64,000 bases of DNA from Agrilactobacillus composti DSM 18527 = JCM 14202 (GCF_001436375.1 NZ_AZGA01000054.1:24812-88811), one strand, 5' to 3'; shown: positions 37,341 to 46,156, numbered from the stretch's first letter. Made by a program: numbers and translations. Notes: generated by a model not told the origin, from the letters alone.

Positions 37341-38297
37341 ATGAGTGCATTTTTAACCAGTGTTTCCAGCGTTGTGGAAATCGTTTTGGTAATTGCTTTA
37401 GGCTATTATCTCAGACGTACCAAGCGCTTTGACGATAAATTCAAGGGCAGCATTTCATTTTTGATCATGAATGTGGCCTTACCACTATCCATCTTTGTCC
37501 AGGTCTTGACCAACTTGACCCGGGATAAGTTAGCCAGTTTGTCGGGCGGTTTGATCTATGTCTTGATCAGTTTTGCCACCGGCTATGTGGTGGCCTATCT
37601 GTTGATGAAGATCCTCCGGGTCCGCAAGGGTCGCCGGGGCACTTTTATCAACATGTTCGTTAATGCCAATACTATTTTTATTGGCCTGCCCCTAAACATG
37701 GCCCTATTCGGTCAGGTCAGCCTGCCTTACTTTTTGATTTACTACGTAGCCAATACCGTCTCCACTTGGGCCATTGGGGTCTTCTTCATCTCAAATGATG
37801 ACCCCACCAAAGAAAAGGGCGCCAATAAAGGCAACTTTAACTGGCGTAAATTATTGCCCGCCCCCTTGATTGGCTTCATCGTGGCTTTGGTTTGGCTGTT
37901 GTTAGGCCTGCCGCTGCCAAAAATCATCAACAGCACCTTCTCCATGGTGGGTGGCATTGTCACGCCAATGTCTTTGATCTACATTGGGATCGTGTTAGCT
38001 GATGCCGGCTTGAAGTCCATTCACTTTGACCGGGATACCATCTTCGCTTTGCTAGGGCGGTTCGTCATTGCCCCGGCCATCATGATGGCCATTGTGGCCG
38101 TTGCTAAAAGTAGCGGGCAGGTCATGCCCCAGGTAGAATCCAGCACTTTGATCATTCAAGCGGCCACCCCAGGGTTAGCCGTCTTGCCAATCTTGGTGGG
38201 CCAAGCCCACGGGGATGTGGAATATGCCACCAACGTGGTCACCACCAGTACCGTCTTGTTCGTCATTGTCATTCCAATTTTAATGCAATTGATCTAG
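37341..38297 (+). CDS. mleP: Malate permease, auxin efflux carrier family
   Basis: 318 residues with about ten membrane spans in two halves, of the AEC (Mem_trans) family. LIMNVALPLSIFVQVLTNLT near 38-58 and NANTIFIGLPLNMALFG near 107-123 are typical. It imports malate for MleS, and electrogenic malate/lactate exchange is known for the pathway. SD GGAGGGAG precedes the ATG; the operon ends at the terminator 38308-38347. Confidence 0.92.
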   Translation: MSAFLTSVSSVVEIVLVIALGYYLRRTKRFDDKFKGSISFLIMNVALPLSIFVQVLTNLTRDKLASLSGGLIYVLISFATGYVVAYLLMKILRVRKGRRGTFINMFVNANTIFIGLPLNMALFGQVSLPYFLIYYVANTVSTWAIGVFFISNDDPTKEKGANKGNFNWRKLLPAPLIGFIVALVWLLLGLPLPKIINSTFSMVGGIVTPMSLIYIGIVLADAGLKSIHFDRDTIFALLGRFVIAPAIMMAIVAVAKSSGQVMPQVESSTLIIQAATPGLAVLPILVGQAHGDVEYATNVVTTSTVLFVIVIPILMQLI

Positions 38298-38307
38298 TTA
38301 ATAAAAG

Positions 38308-38347
38308 CCGCCGCAGTTCTGGTATTTCAGAATTGCGGCGACTTTTT
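38308..38347 (+). terminator. Terminator of mleS-mleP
   Basis: CGCCGCAGTTCTG / CAGAATTGCGGCG stem followed by a T-run. Confidence 0.9.
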
Positions 38348-38417
38348 ACTTTATGTAAAAATATAATTATATAATAATTAAATATCATGAACTATTGCAT
38401 ATTCGGTATTTAATATT

Positions 38418-38492
38418 ATCATAAAGTTTGTCTTTTTATCATAAATAGCAACTTTACGTATTGAATATTACTGCGCCATCGCATAATATAAT
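38418..38492 (+). promoter_or_regulatory. Phased direct repeat and -10 (site A)
   Basis: ATCATAAAGT (38418-38427) and ATCATAAATA (38438-38447) start exactly 20 bp apart. TATAAT follows at 38487-38492, 39 nt beyond the second repeat. The same arrangement occurs at three other places (43090-43159, 43186-43257, 46157-46227). No obvious -35 is present, suggesting an activator-dependent promoter. Confidence 0.65.
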
Positions 38493-38568
38493 ACATGGCA
38501 TATGTTCACCACGTCTTTGATCAGGACATCGAACCTAAATATGTTATTTTTGAAAGGAAGTTTCTATT

Positions 38569-39282
38569 ATGAGTTTAATCGTCACAGTTACATCTGGTAA
38601 TGGGGCATCTTGTTATGACAGCATCAACGGCAACGTTACCAGCACTTTACCATTTGAAGAACAATACACCACCTATTCAATCGATGGTGCCGACAAACAA
38701 GCAGACAGCAACGGGACTATTTGGTATAACGTTGGGACTGACCAATTTGTCAATGACACAGAAGTATCTGAATCTGTTAAAAGCGTGACCCCTAAGGAAG
38801 GGACTGTCACTATTACTACAGCCGACAAGGCCGTCCTGCAACATTCCGTTAATGGTCGGACCATTGACGGCCGTGACCCTCTTGAAGTTGGGTCTCAATG
38901 GCATTACACCGAAGTCGCTGTAGATGCTTGGGATCAAAACAACTATGACCTTGGTGATAACCAATGGGTCCAAGGTGCTTATACTGATGATCCAGAAAAT
39001 AATACCGGAACACGAGTAAAAGTGTCTTTCTATGATCCAGCCGTTCTTGGTTCAGACATGGGTTATTCAGGCGTAGCAACCAACAATGCTGTATTCCCTA
39101 AAGGTACTAAATTAAAAATCGTCCTTGACGATGCTTTAAATGACGGTACAACAACTTTGGAACGTACGGTTAATGATACGGGTACATTCGTTCAAACAAA
39201 TCCCAATCAAATCGATATCGCTTTACCAGAAGCGGATATCCCATCATATGGCATCACAAACGCAACTGTTTATGTAGAGTAA
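38569..39282 (+). CDS. Signal-less protein with SLAP-like module and unknown C-terminus
   Basis: 237 residues, no signal peptide or membrane span. Residues 1-142 hold two SLAP-like repeats (ending WYNVGTDQFV and YDLGDNQWV) and are about 99% identical to the N-terminus of the NlpC/P60 protein at 42189. Residues 145-237 form a beta-rich domain (RVKVSFYDPAVLGSD ... NATVYVE) that I cannot assign. The upstream 60 nt and SD GAAAGGAAG are also shared with that gene. Wall binding through the repeats after non-Sec release is inference. Confidence 0.7.
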   Translation: MSLIVTVTSGNGASCYDSINGNVTSTLPFEEQYTTYSIDGADKQADSNGTIWYNVGTDQFVNDTEVSESVKSVTPKEGTVTITTADKAVLQHSVNGRTIDGRDPLEVGSQWHYTEVAVDAWDQNNYDLGDNQWVQGAYTDDPENNTGTRVKVSFYDPAVLGSDMGYSGVATNNAVFPKGTKLKIVLDDALNDGTTTLERTVNDTGTFVQTNPNQIDIALPEADIPSYGITNATVYVE

Positions 39283-39359
39283 TCGTCAGGTAATCCTCCT
39301 AAAATAAACTTTGATGAAACTACTAAAATTCCCCCTCCTTGTTAATTTATAAAAAATTG

Positions 39360-39391
39360 GCCCTACTCTTTTGCTGAGTAGGGCTGTTTTA
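39360..39391 (+). terminator. Terminator after the 38569 gene
   Basis: GCCCTACTC / GAGTAGGGC stem around a 7-nt loop, followed by TGTTTT. The rest of the 39283-39604 gap is AT-rich and shows only the promoter region of the next gene, without the phased repeat. Confidence 0.8.
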
Positions 39392-39604
39392 ATTGATTTT
39401 ACTATATTTAGAGCAAGTATTTCCATAGATGGAATGATAATTATATTATATATTATATTTTTCTGTTTTTTCTTTTCATCAAACGTGAATTTAAAATTTA
39501 CAATACGTCTATTTTTAAAAATTTACTAAAATTATGAGCAGATTTATAAGAATGTGATATGCTAAAAGAATATTAGAAATGGTTCTAATTTAAGGAGGAA
39601 ATTT

Positions 39605-40609
39605 ATGTTAAAGACTAAGTTTAGGTATGTCGGCATAACGTTCAGCTTATTAATCACCACTTGCATACTGGCATTTTCGGGCTATCTCAGTAACGTTGTA
39701 AAGGCTGATTCGGCAACAGCAGATGGTTATGCCATCACTGATACCCAAGGAACATTTGCGAGTGGTAAACAAGCCTTGCCCCTATATACATTGGAAAATA
39801 ATTCCAAACTAGTAAAATCGGGTAAAACACTAAATGTTGACTTTTCCCAGTATCAATCATTTGGCTATGCTAAGGACAAAGATGAAACCATCTATGCAAT
39901 TAACTTGGGTAGTAGTCAATGGGTAAAACCAGGTGACAAGTTTTCAACGCCAGTGACCTATGGTGCAGATATTGATCTTGGTAGGCAGGCCATCAAAACA
40001 GAGAAATTATCTGATGGTTCTTATGATTCTTTTGCATGGCCGTTAAAGATTTATTCTGATGCTGCCGCAACACAAGACACTGGGCAAACGCTAGCAACAA
40101 ATAATAGTGACTGGTCTGTTACAACTACTGGCGTTAATAACATGGGTAATGTCGTCACCTATGATCTAGGTGATAACCAATGGGTCAGTGATCGTCAAAA
40201 TGTCAATGCCGGTTATCAAACCGCCGTAGCAAAACCCGGTTATATCCTTGGCGTATTCTCCAATAATGAGAGCTTACCACTTTATAAAGATGCCGGTTTA
40301 ACAACACCATCGGGCCAATTAAATACGAATGGATCTTTGTGGCAAGTTCAAAGCTCCTGGGTAAATACTTGGGGCAGTGCACATTCATATGCGCTAGGTA
40401 ATCAACAATGGATCTACGCTAAGGACGTTACCGAAATTCCTTCATCAAAAACATTCCAAAACGGCACTGTAACTTACAACACAAACGGTAAAGCGACAGG
40501 AACGTTATCACATGATGATACCTATCAGGTCTTTGATGCTAAAAACATTCATAATCGTATTTTCTTAAAATTAGGCAATGATAATCAATGGGTTGATTTC
40601 CAGAGTTAG
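39605..40609 (+). CDS. Secreted SLAP-like repeat protein
   Basis: 334 residues with a Sec signal peptide (MLKTKFRYVGITFSLLITTC ... VVKADS, cleavage near 35). Three repeat units follow, each with an IYSDA/LYKDA start and a YDLGDNQWV-like end. The C-terminal cap YQVFDAKNIHNRIFLKLGNDNQWV is shared with the proteins at 41322, 48297, 57466 and 58173. No enzymatic domain or LPXTG anchor is seen, so non-covalent wall attachment is likely. AAGGAGG is 8 nt upstream of the ATG. Confidence 0.75.
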   Translation: MLKTKFRYVGITFSLLITTCILAFSGYLSNVVKADSATADGYAITDTQGTFASGKQALPLYTLENNSKLVKSGKTLNVDFSQYQSFGYAKDKDETIYAINLGSSQWVKPGDKFSTPVTYGADIDLGRQAIKTEKLSDGSYDSFAWPLKIYSDAAATQDTGQTLATNNSDWSVTTTGVNNMGNVVTYDLGDNQWVSDRQNVNAGYQTAVAKPGYILGVFSNNESLPLYKDAGLTTPSGQLNTNGSLWQVQSSWVNTWGSAHSYALGNQQWIYAKDVTEIPSSKTFQNGTVTYNTNGKATGTLSHDDTYQVFDAKNIHNRIFLKLGNDNQWVDFQS

Positions 40610-40737
40610 CTTTAATGGCAACTTTAAAAATAATTGAATGATACATACATGCTTAAAAAATAGCAATGATAATTGTGTCGAAAAAATATGCTATGCAGCA
40701 TGAATAAATGCAGTATTGGAGGAACAGAAAGTATCTA

Positions 40738-41289
40738 ATGATTTTAAATAAAAACGAGATATTGATCAATCTTAAAAATACTAAGCAATTTCAAATTAAA
40801 TATCCAGATTCTTCTGACCAAATGGTTACGCTAGATAGAGATATAATTTTTGATAATTTGCTTAAATACAGTGATATTACAAACCCCATTATAGATATAG
40901 TAGGAATTAAAACAATTTTCTATGGCTATGAAATCAAAGCATTTCTGAAAAGTAAACTATTTCACATTATATGTAGGAAAAACTACCTCGACATTACTGA
41001 AGTTCCAGATAAACAGCAGGCGGAAAACGAAAAACAATTATTTAGAGAATACGTTGCACGATATGAAGATGATCCTGCGCTTGCAGATTGCCCCATCAGC
41101 AAATCACCATTTGCAACTCCATTAGCTAGAGGTATTGGCTATGTTTCCGAACCCACAGCAGCTATTGACCCTGACTTGATAACTGATCCAGCTTCAGGAG
41201 AATTTGTTGTTAATAAAACTATTGATACGCTTGATCAACCCATCCAAATGAAAGATGCAATCGCTAAAAAAAAGCGATATTTATCATGA
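40738..41289 (+). CDS. Hypothetical protein, unknown
   Basis: 183 residues from ATG 40738; GGAGGAA is about 13 nt upstream, and an earlier in-frame ATG (40708) lies before that SD. No signal peptide or membrane span. The N-terminal two thirds look globular and basic; the C-terminal part is rich in Pro, Asp and Thr and seems unstructured (IDPDLITDPASGEFVVNKT). I do not recognise it. It may be cotranscribed with the secreted protein starting 33 nt downstream. AT-rich codons hint at recent acquisition. Confidence 0.55.
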   Translation: MILNKNEILINLKNTKQFQIKYPDSSDQMVTLDRDIIFDNLLKYSDITNPIIDIVGIKTIFYGYEIKAFLKSKLFHIICRKNYLDITEVPDKQQAENEKQLFREYVARYEDDPALADCPISKSPFATPLARGIGYVSEPTAAIDPDLITDPASGEFVVNKTIDTLDQPIQMKDAIAKKKRYLS

Positions 41290-41321
41290 TTCAATCAAAA
41301 AAACTCGGAGGTTATGTAGAT

Positions 41322-42077
41322 ATGACAGTCTCAAAAATCAAAAAAGTTTGCTTGGCAAGTGCAACATTATTAGCTTTAACTGGGGCAGGCCTAGCGGTCA
41401 GTAGTCAATCTGACAATCAGGTTTTAGCCGCTGTACAGACCGCATCATCTAATGGCGGAACTATTCCTATCTATGCGGATGCTGCAACTACACAAAACAC
41501 CGGTAAATTATTAGATCCTAGTATTTCAGAATGGCAAAGCTTCAATCGTAGCGAAGCGCAAAATGGCAGTGTGTCTTATGATTTAGGGGGAGGTCAATGG
41601 GTTAAGGCCGTTGACCTGAGTCGCCCAGGCTCTGTGACGATTAAAGATAACGTCCCCAGCACTGACACAGACGGCTTGGTGGCTTCTGATAAAAAGCCAG
41701 TTCAAATTTATAGCGATGCCCAATTGACCCAACCTACAAGCACGTTATCTACAGGTGTCAACGCTTGGCAAATTTTCAGAACCGCTTATGATGTCAAAGG
41801 TCATCCTTTCGCCTATGACTTAGGCAATAATCAATGGGCTTATCAAGGTGATTTCTATACGTCAAGTCCTGCTATTGTTTATGTACCTGCAGGTCAACTA
41901 GAGAGTATTAGTAGAACTGATAGTAGAATTAGTGCCCAATCATCCAACGAGTCCATTGCTCAACCAGGTTACTACAAAGTTTGGGATGTAACCGGTGGTC
42001 TTTCTGGTGCTGGCAATGGTTTCTTCGTACGTTATGTTAAATTAGGTAATGACCAGCAATGGTTCGCTTTCAACTAA
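41322..42077 (+). CDS. Secreted SLAP-like repeat protein
   Basis: 251 residues from ATG 41322 (SD GGAGG 9 nt upstream; the earlier ATG 41286 overlaps the previous gene). A signal peptide ends near SDNQVLAA. Two repeats follow (IPIYADAATTQ ... YDLGGGQWVKA and VQIYSDAQLTQ ... YDLGNNQWAY), then a C-terminal cap ending YVKLGNDQQWFAFN. No catalytic domain. Confidence 0.75.
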   Translation: MTVSKIKKVCLASATLLALTGAGLAVSSQSDNQVLAAVQTASSNGGTIPIYADAATTQNTGKLLDPSISEWQSFNRSEAQNGSVSYDLGGGQWVKAVDLSRPGSVTIKDNVPSTDTDGLVASDKKPVQIYSDAQLTQPTSTLSTGVNAWQIFRTAYDVKGHPFAYDLGNNQWAYQGDFYTSSPAIVYVPAGQLESISRTDSRISAQSSNESIAQPGYYKVWDVTGGLSGAGNGFFVRYVKLGNDQQWFAFN

Positions 42078-42103
42078 TCTATACTTCTAAAAAATATTAA
42101 ATA

Positions 42104-42147
42104 GAGGGGTTCCCAAGAAAATATTTTTCTTGGAAATCCCTCTTTAT
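42104..42147. terminator. Terminator between convergent genes
   Basis: An 18-bp nearly perfect stem (GAGGGGTTcCCAAGAAAA / TTTTCTTGGaAATCCCTC) followed by TTTATT, between the 41322 gene and the convergent NlpC/P60 gene. Confidence 0.85.
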
Positions 42148-42188
42148 TATTCATTTAAGGATAAGCTTTTACTATTTAAATAAAAATT

Positions 42189-43007
42189 TTAGCCTAATTG
42201 CGTTACACGATGAAATTGTGGCTCACTAGTCCAATATTGGCCATCTGTTGGTGAATAACCAATTCCGTCTTGTGTATTCTCAGCATTCCACATTTGACCA
42301 TTACCAGAAAAAATACCTACATGGTCATGACCAGTTGGTCCATAGAATACTAAGTCCCCAGGAACGGCCTCACTGGCATCAATAGCCGTTGTAGCACTGA
42401 ACTGATCCCAAGAAACATCTCCAATGTCAATTCCGAATTGTTGTAAGCTGGCCCATACGAGGCCTGAGCAATCATAGTAATCGGGGCCGTTACGTAAATT
42501 GGAGCTTTCAGAATAGCCTCTTCCTGTACCTAAATCAATTGCCTTTTGAAGAAAAGCAGCACGCTTACCACTAGAACCTTCTGGGTCATCAGTATAGGCT
42601 CCTTGGACCCATTGGTTATCACCAAGGTCATAGTTGTTTTGATTCCAAGCATCTACAGCGACTTCGGTGTAATGCCATTGAGATCCAACTTCAAGGGGGT
42701 CACGGCCGTCAATGGTCCGACCATTAACGGAATGTTGCAGGACAGCCTTGTCAGCTGTGGTAATAGTGACAGTCCCTTCCTTAGGGGTCACGCTTTTAAC
42801 AGATTCAGACACTTCTGTGTCATTGACAAATTGGTCAGCCCCAACGTTGTACCAAATAGTCCCATTGCTGTCTGCTTGTTTGTCGGCACCATCGATTGAA
42901 TAGGTGGTGTATTGTTCTTCAAATGGTAAAGTGCTGGTAACGTTGCCGTTGATGCTGTCATAACAAGATGCCCCATTACCAGATGTAACTGTGACGATTA
43001 AACTCAT
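42189..43007 (-). CDS. Signal-less NlpC/P60 peptidase with SLAP-like module
   Basis: 272 residues, no signal peptide. Residues 1-142 are the same double repeat module as in the 38569 protein (two substitutions seen, T57A and D122N). Residues 145-272 are an NlpC/P60 domain: Cys180 in DYYDCSGLVWAS and His229 in GHDHVGIFSG, followed by a polar third residue. This family cuts gamma-D-Glu-linked stem peptides of peptidoglycan. Being leaderless beside a holin and a GH25 lysozyme, it looks like an endolysin-type enzyme; the repeats would then be its wall-binding part. Confidence 0.82.
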   Translation of the reverse strand: MSLIVTVTSGNGASCYDSINGNVTSTLPFEEQYTTYSIDGADKQADSNGTIWYNVGADQFVNDTEVSESVKSVTPKEGTVTITTADKAVLQHSVNGRTIDGRDPLEVGSQWHYTEVAVDAWNQNNYDLGDNQWVQGAYTDDPEGSSGKRAAFLQKAIDLGTGRGYSESSNLRNGPDYYDCSGLVWASLQQFGIDIGDVSWDQFSATTAIDASEAVPGDLVFYGPTGHDHVGIFSGNGQMWNAENTQDGIGYSPTDGQYWTSEPQFHRVTQLG

Positions 43008-43084
43008 AATAGAAACTTCCTTTCAAAAATAACATATTTAGGTTCGGTGTCCTGATCAAAGACGCGGTGAACATATGCCCACGT

Positions 43085-43159
43085 ATTAGATTATTAGACG
43101 CGGCAGACATAGTCAATGCAAATTAATATATTTTATGATAAATAAGGAAACTTTATGAT
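43085..43159 (-). promoter_or_regulatory. Phased direct repeat and -10 (site B)
   Basis: Minus strand: ATCATAAAGT (43159-43150) and ATCATAAAAT (43139-43130), 20 bp apart. TCTAAT (43090-43085) follows 39 nt after the second repeat, the same spacing as site A. The transcript leader from the -10 to the ATG is nearly identical to that of the 38569 gene. Confidence 0.65.
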
Positions 43160-43176
43160 AAAAATAAATAAATTTA

Positions 43177-43257
43177 GCCAAATATTTCATAAATATTTGG
43201 CATTTATCATTAAATTTAAACTAACTGGTTGATTTCCAAAATATATTAAAATATCAT
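43177..43257 (+). promoter_or_regulatory. Phased repeat (site D) with overlapping palindrome
   Basis: A degenerate pair TTCATAAATA (43186-43195) and ATCATTAAAT (43206-43215), again 20 bp apart, precedes TATCAT at 43252-43257. The first repeat overlaps a perfect 11-bp-arm palindrome (43177-43201, GCCAAATATTT with its complement). Confidence 0.45.
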
Positions 43258-43277
43258 CACCTTGTAAGCAATGCTTA

Positions 43278-43308
43278 TTGTTACAATCGTTTGGCCAAAC
43301 GATATTAT
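43278..43308 (+). promoter_or_regulatory. Promoter with palindrome filling a 19-bp spacer
   Basis: TTGTTA (43278-43283) and TATTAT (43303-43308) are 19 bp apart, and the perfect 16-bp palindrome TCGTTTGGCCAAACGA (43287-43302) fills the spacer. MerR-type activators use just this geometry. It would give a very short leader before ATG 43330. No MerR gene is in the window. Confidence 0.4.
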
Positions 43309-43329
43309 TAAACTAAGGAAGTAACTATT

Positions 43330-44895
43330 ATGCAAAATATCTTTACATTAAGCAGTCAAGCATTACGATTTATTCAAGCTCCCGCAGCTCAAAGCAAGGT
43401 TCCCTTCTCAGATGGCAAACTCGCTGAATGGGTGGATGCTCAGCCCCAAGGATGGTTTAATTGGGTCACACCCGGCTCGTACACTTATGCCGATTTAACA
43501 ACAGCATCTTCTACAGTTCCGGCTTCAAACAATGATGCTGAAGAAACTGGTACCATTGACTTCTTTGGTATAGGTGATGGGTCTTATATTGCTGCAGAAG
43601 CCGATGCTAGTAATGGTACAAAGGACAGCTGGTTCTTCAATAATCCCATGTCCCCAACTGTTATTTGCTGGGTACCATTTTCCGGTGATGTTAATGTCTA
43701 CAATACTTTTAAACGTAATCGTAATCTGATTGATCGCATCAGTGTCTCCACTTCAACGCCTGTCGCTAATGATACTGAAAATCGCAATAGTAATGTTATC
43801 AACGTTAATGGCGCTATTTGGTTCCAACTAGACAAGGATCGTTGGATCACACCCCATGCTGACTTCAATCAACAAGGCCTTGCTAAAACTGATGATGTTA
43901 TATATCATGATGCAGATCAAATTGTCAATGACAGTGCTACTATCTCTGCAGCACAAGATACACCTGCCTATGACACACCTTATATTTTGGACCAACGCCA
44001 ATTAGGCCATAATGTGGCTGCTGGTACAACTTCTATTAACACTGGCAATGGCGGCATCGTCTCCGTTGATGGCCAACTTTGGGGTCAAACCGAAGACGGC
44101 GAATGGTTTACAAACCATGAATATTATCAATCTGGCTCGGAAATGGAAACATATGACCGAAAAGATAACCCAATCACTCTGCCAGTTTTAGCTTATCACG
44201 ATATCTCTGACAATCCTGAAAGTAGAAGTATCTGGGCTATGCCTGTAGCTCAGTTCAAAGAGGAAATGGATTGGCTTAACGAAATGGGCTATCACACATT
44301 AACTATTGACGAAACTTATGCAGCTTTGCGTGATAATACTTTACCCTATGATAAATGTGTCACAATTACCTTTGATGATGGCTACGCCGGTTGGAATGAA
44401 AATGTAGCGTCTATTTTGAAGAGCAACAATCAAACTGCAATTTTCTTTAAAATCTCTAAAGGTACAGGTTATGACTACACAGCTGCAAAAGACCTATCAG
44501 AACAAGGTTTTGCTATTGGTGGCCATACATCTACGCATCTCGACCAGTCCACATTGCCTTACTGGAATCAAGAAACGCAATATGCAAAGACAATTACTGA
44601 AATTTCAGAAGGTATGGGCGGAAACGTAACTGGTTTTGACTTTTTAGCCTACCCTGAAGGTGGCCATAACTATTTGTCTTGGTTAGCTGCTAAGAATGCA
44701 GGCTATAAAATGGCCTTCTTATACAATAATCGTATTGCCACCGCCTTCAGCAATGATCAAGAGAAATACGAAGTAAGCCGTGTTCGCATGGAGTCTTCTT
44801 TCTTCAACACTTCAGGTAACACGCTATTAGACAAGGGTAATAAGGACCAATTTATCGAAGCTTTAACGACTAATCGTCCGACAAGTAGATTCTAA
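43330..44895 (+). CDS. Signal-less polysaccharide deacetylase
   Basis: 521 residues without a signal peptide or membrane segment. The N-terminal part, roughly 1-275, contains divergent SLAP-like units ending in WFQLDKDRWITP and LWGQTEDGEWFTN. The C-terminal 230 residues are a polysaccharide deacetylase: TFDDGY near 347 (metal and base Asp), HTSTH near 400 (metal His pair) and FLAYPEGGHN near 438. It would remove acetyl groups from wall sugars. Such enzymes are normally Sec-exported, so the missing leader is notable. AAGGAAG precedes the ATG. Confidence 0.82.
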   Translation: MQNIFTLSSQALRFIQAPAAQSKVPFSDGKLAEWVDAQPQGWFNWVTPGSYTYADLTTASSTVPASNNDAEETGTIDFFGIGDGSYIAAEADASNGTKDSWFFNNPMSPTVICWVPFSGDVNVYNTFKRNRNLIDRISVSTSTPVANDTENRNSNVINVNGAIWFQLDKDRWITPHADFNQQGLAKTDDVIYHDADQIVNDSATISAAQDTPAYDTPYILDQRQLGHNVAAGTTSINTGNGGIVSVDGQLWGQTEDGEWFTNHEYYQSGSEMETYDRKDNPITLPVLAYHDISDNPESRSIWAMPVAQFKEEMDWLNEMGYHTLTIDETYAALRDNTLPYDKCVTITFDDGYAGWNENVASILKSNNQTAIFFKISKGTGYDYTAAKDLSEQGFAIGGHTSTHLDQSTLPYWNQETQYAKTITEISEGMGGNVTGFDFLAYPEGGHNYLSWLAAKNAGYKMAFLYNNRIATAFSNDQEKYEVSRVRMESSFFNTSGNTLLDKGNKDQFIEALTTNRPTSRF

Positions 44896-44920
44896 ATATT
44901 TACTCGTCCACAGTAAAAAT

Positions 44921-44966
44921 AAGACCGTATGATCCCCAAAAATGAGGCTCTCATACGGTCTTTTCT
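44921..44966. terminator. Terminator between convergent genes
   Basis: AAGACCGTATGA / TCATACGGTCTT stem followed by TTTCTGTTT, between the deacetylase and the convergent secreted protein. Confidence 0.85.
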
Positions 44967-44971
44967 GTTTG

Positions 44972-45985
44972 CTATTTCACACGTGCTACAAAGCCATCTG
45001 GATAAGCAATTATCGAATCAGAACTATTGCTAAAATAACTATTTCCCCAATAACCATTAGTGATTTGTTGCCAATCCCCATCGTTTTCACTATCATTGTA
45101 CAGTTTTAAATCAGATGTTGAATTTATCGGGATTTGCGCATCGGAAAGTCTGATCCACTGGTCACCACCAAGATTTAAATAAACGCCATCACTGCCATAT
45201 TGATATCCATATATTTGCCACTGAGAGCCCGCTGGTAATGTCTTGCCAAAATCCATTTCTAAAGTTGGCTTATCAGCAGGTGCAAGCCCTACTAAAGCAC
45301 CATCAGATTTAATAGTAGCCGTCGTTTGATAGTCATGCCAGATACTCGCATCACCGTTAGCCTTGTAGAAATTGGCATCTAACGCCTTATTTCCTTTGCT
45401 ACCCTCAATTTGAGTCACATTACCATTAGCATAAACTATATATTTACCGATTTGTTTTTGTCCATATACCATGGTACCAACCATGTATTTATCACCATAC
45501 GTCCCACTTTGCCATGGTGCATCACCATCGTTCTTAGCGCCTTCAATATGAACTTGATCATAGGTATTACCACCTTCAGCCATTCGTGCTTTATTGGCAA
45601 CAACTAATTTGGCATCAGATGCATTATCCACAGGAATTTGAACATCATCCAAGTAAACCCATTGTCCATCCCCAATCAACAACTTAACGCGACCCGCAAA
45701 ACTGCCAGTTCCGTATGGCACAATAGATGGTGAACTGTAATATCCCAACACTTGCCATTGCGAACCTGGTGCCAAATACTGTTTAAAATTAGCATAATAC
45801 AGACTTGGCCCTTCAGTAAGGCCATTGCCAATTTCTGGTCCACCTTCAGGACGTATTGTTGCAATTGTTGAATAGTCGTGGTAGTCATCTTCAGTCGCAG
45901 CAATCACTCGTCCTTGATTATGTACTAGAAATACCCCGAGACTTAAAAAACTTAAAGTGATTAGAACCATTTTACGTAACTTCAT
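44972..45985 (-). CDS. Secreted protein with two tandem repeats, unknown
   Basis: 337 residues with a signal peptide (MKLRKMVLITLSFLSLGVFLV ... RVIAAT). Two homologous halves follow, each beginning DYHDYSTIATI or WHDYQTTATI and containing LPAGSQWQ-GY and a GDGQWVYLDDVQIP / GDQWIRLSDAQIP element. The final -GQW- units resemble SLAP-like repeats but the rest is distinct. No catalytic motif is seen. AAGGAGG is 6 nt upstream of the ATG. Confidence 0.65.
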   Translation of the reverse strand: MKLRKMVLITLSFLSLGVFLVHNQGRVIAATEDDYHDYSTIATIRPEGGPEIGNGLTEGPSLYYANFKQYLAPGSQWQVLGYYSSPSIVPYGTGSFAGRVKLLIGDGQWVYLDDVQIPVDNASDAKLVVANKARMAEGGNTYDQVHIEGAKNDGDAPWQSGTYGDKYMVGTMVYGQKQIGKYIVYANGNVTQIEGSKGNKALDANFYKANGDASIWHDYQTTATIKSDGALVGLAPADKPTLEMDFGKTLPAGSQWQIYGYQYGSDGVYLNLGGDQWIRLSDAQIPINSTSDLKLYNDSENDGDWQQITNGYWGNSYFSNSSDSIIAYPDGFVARVK

Positions 45986-46156
45986 ATGTATCCTCCTTAT
46001 GGAAAAAGCTCAATATTTTTAAAGTACACTCATATTAATATAAAAATCATCCTAATTTAAAGATAATATATAAAAAAATATTGAATTTACTAAAATCTTA
46101 ACAATTTGAAATCGAATTCATAACCATATAGCTGAACGGTTTTTGCCAGAAATAAT

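Noticed and set aside
39605..39700. Phased 20-bp repeat upstream of the Sec-secreted SLAP-like genes
   Set aside because: The regions before 39605, 44972 (minus) and 48297 are AT-rich and have TTTASTAAAA-like words, but no pair of ATCATAAA elements 20 bp apart.
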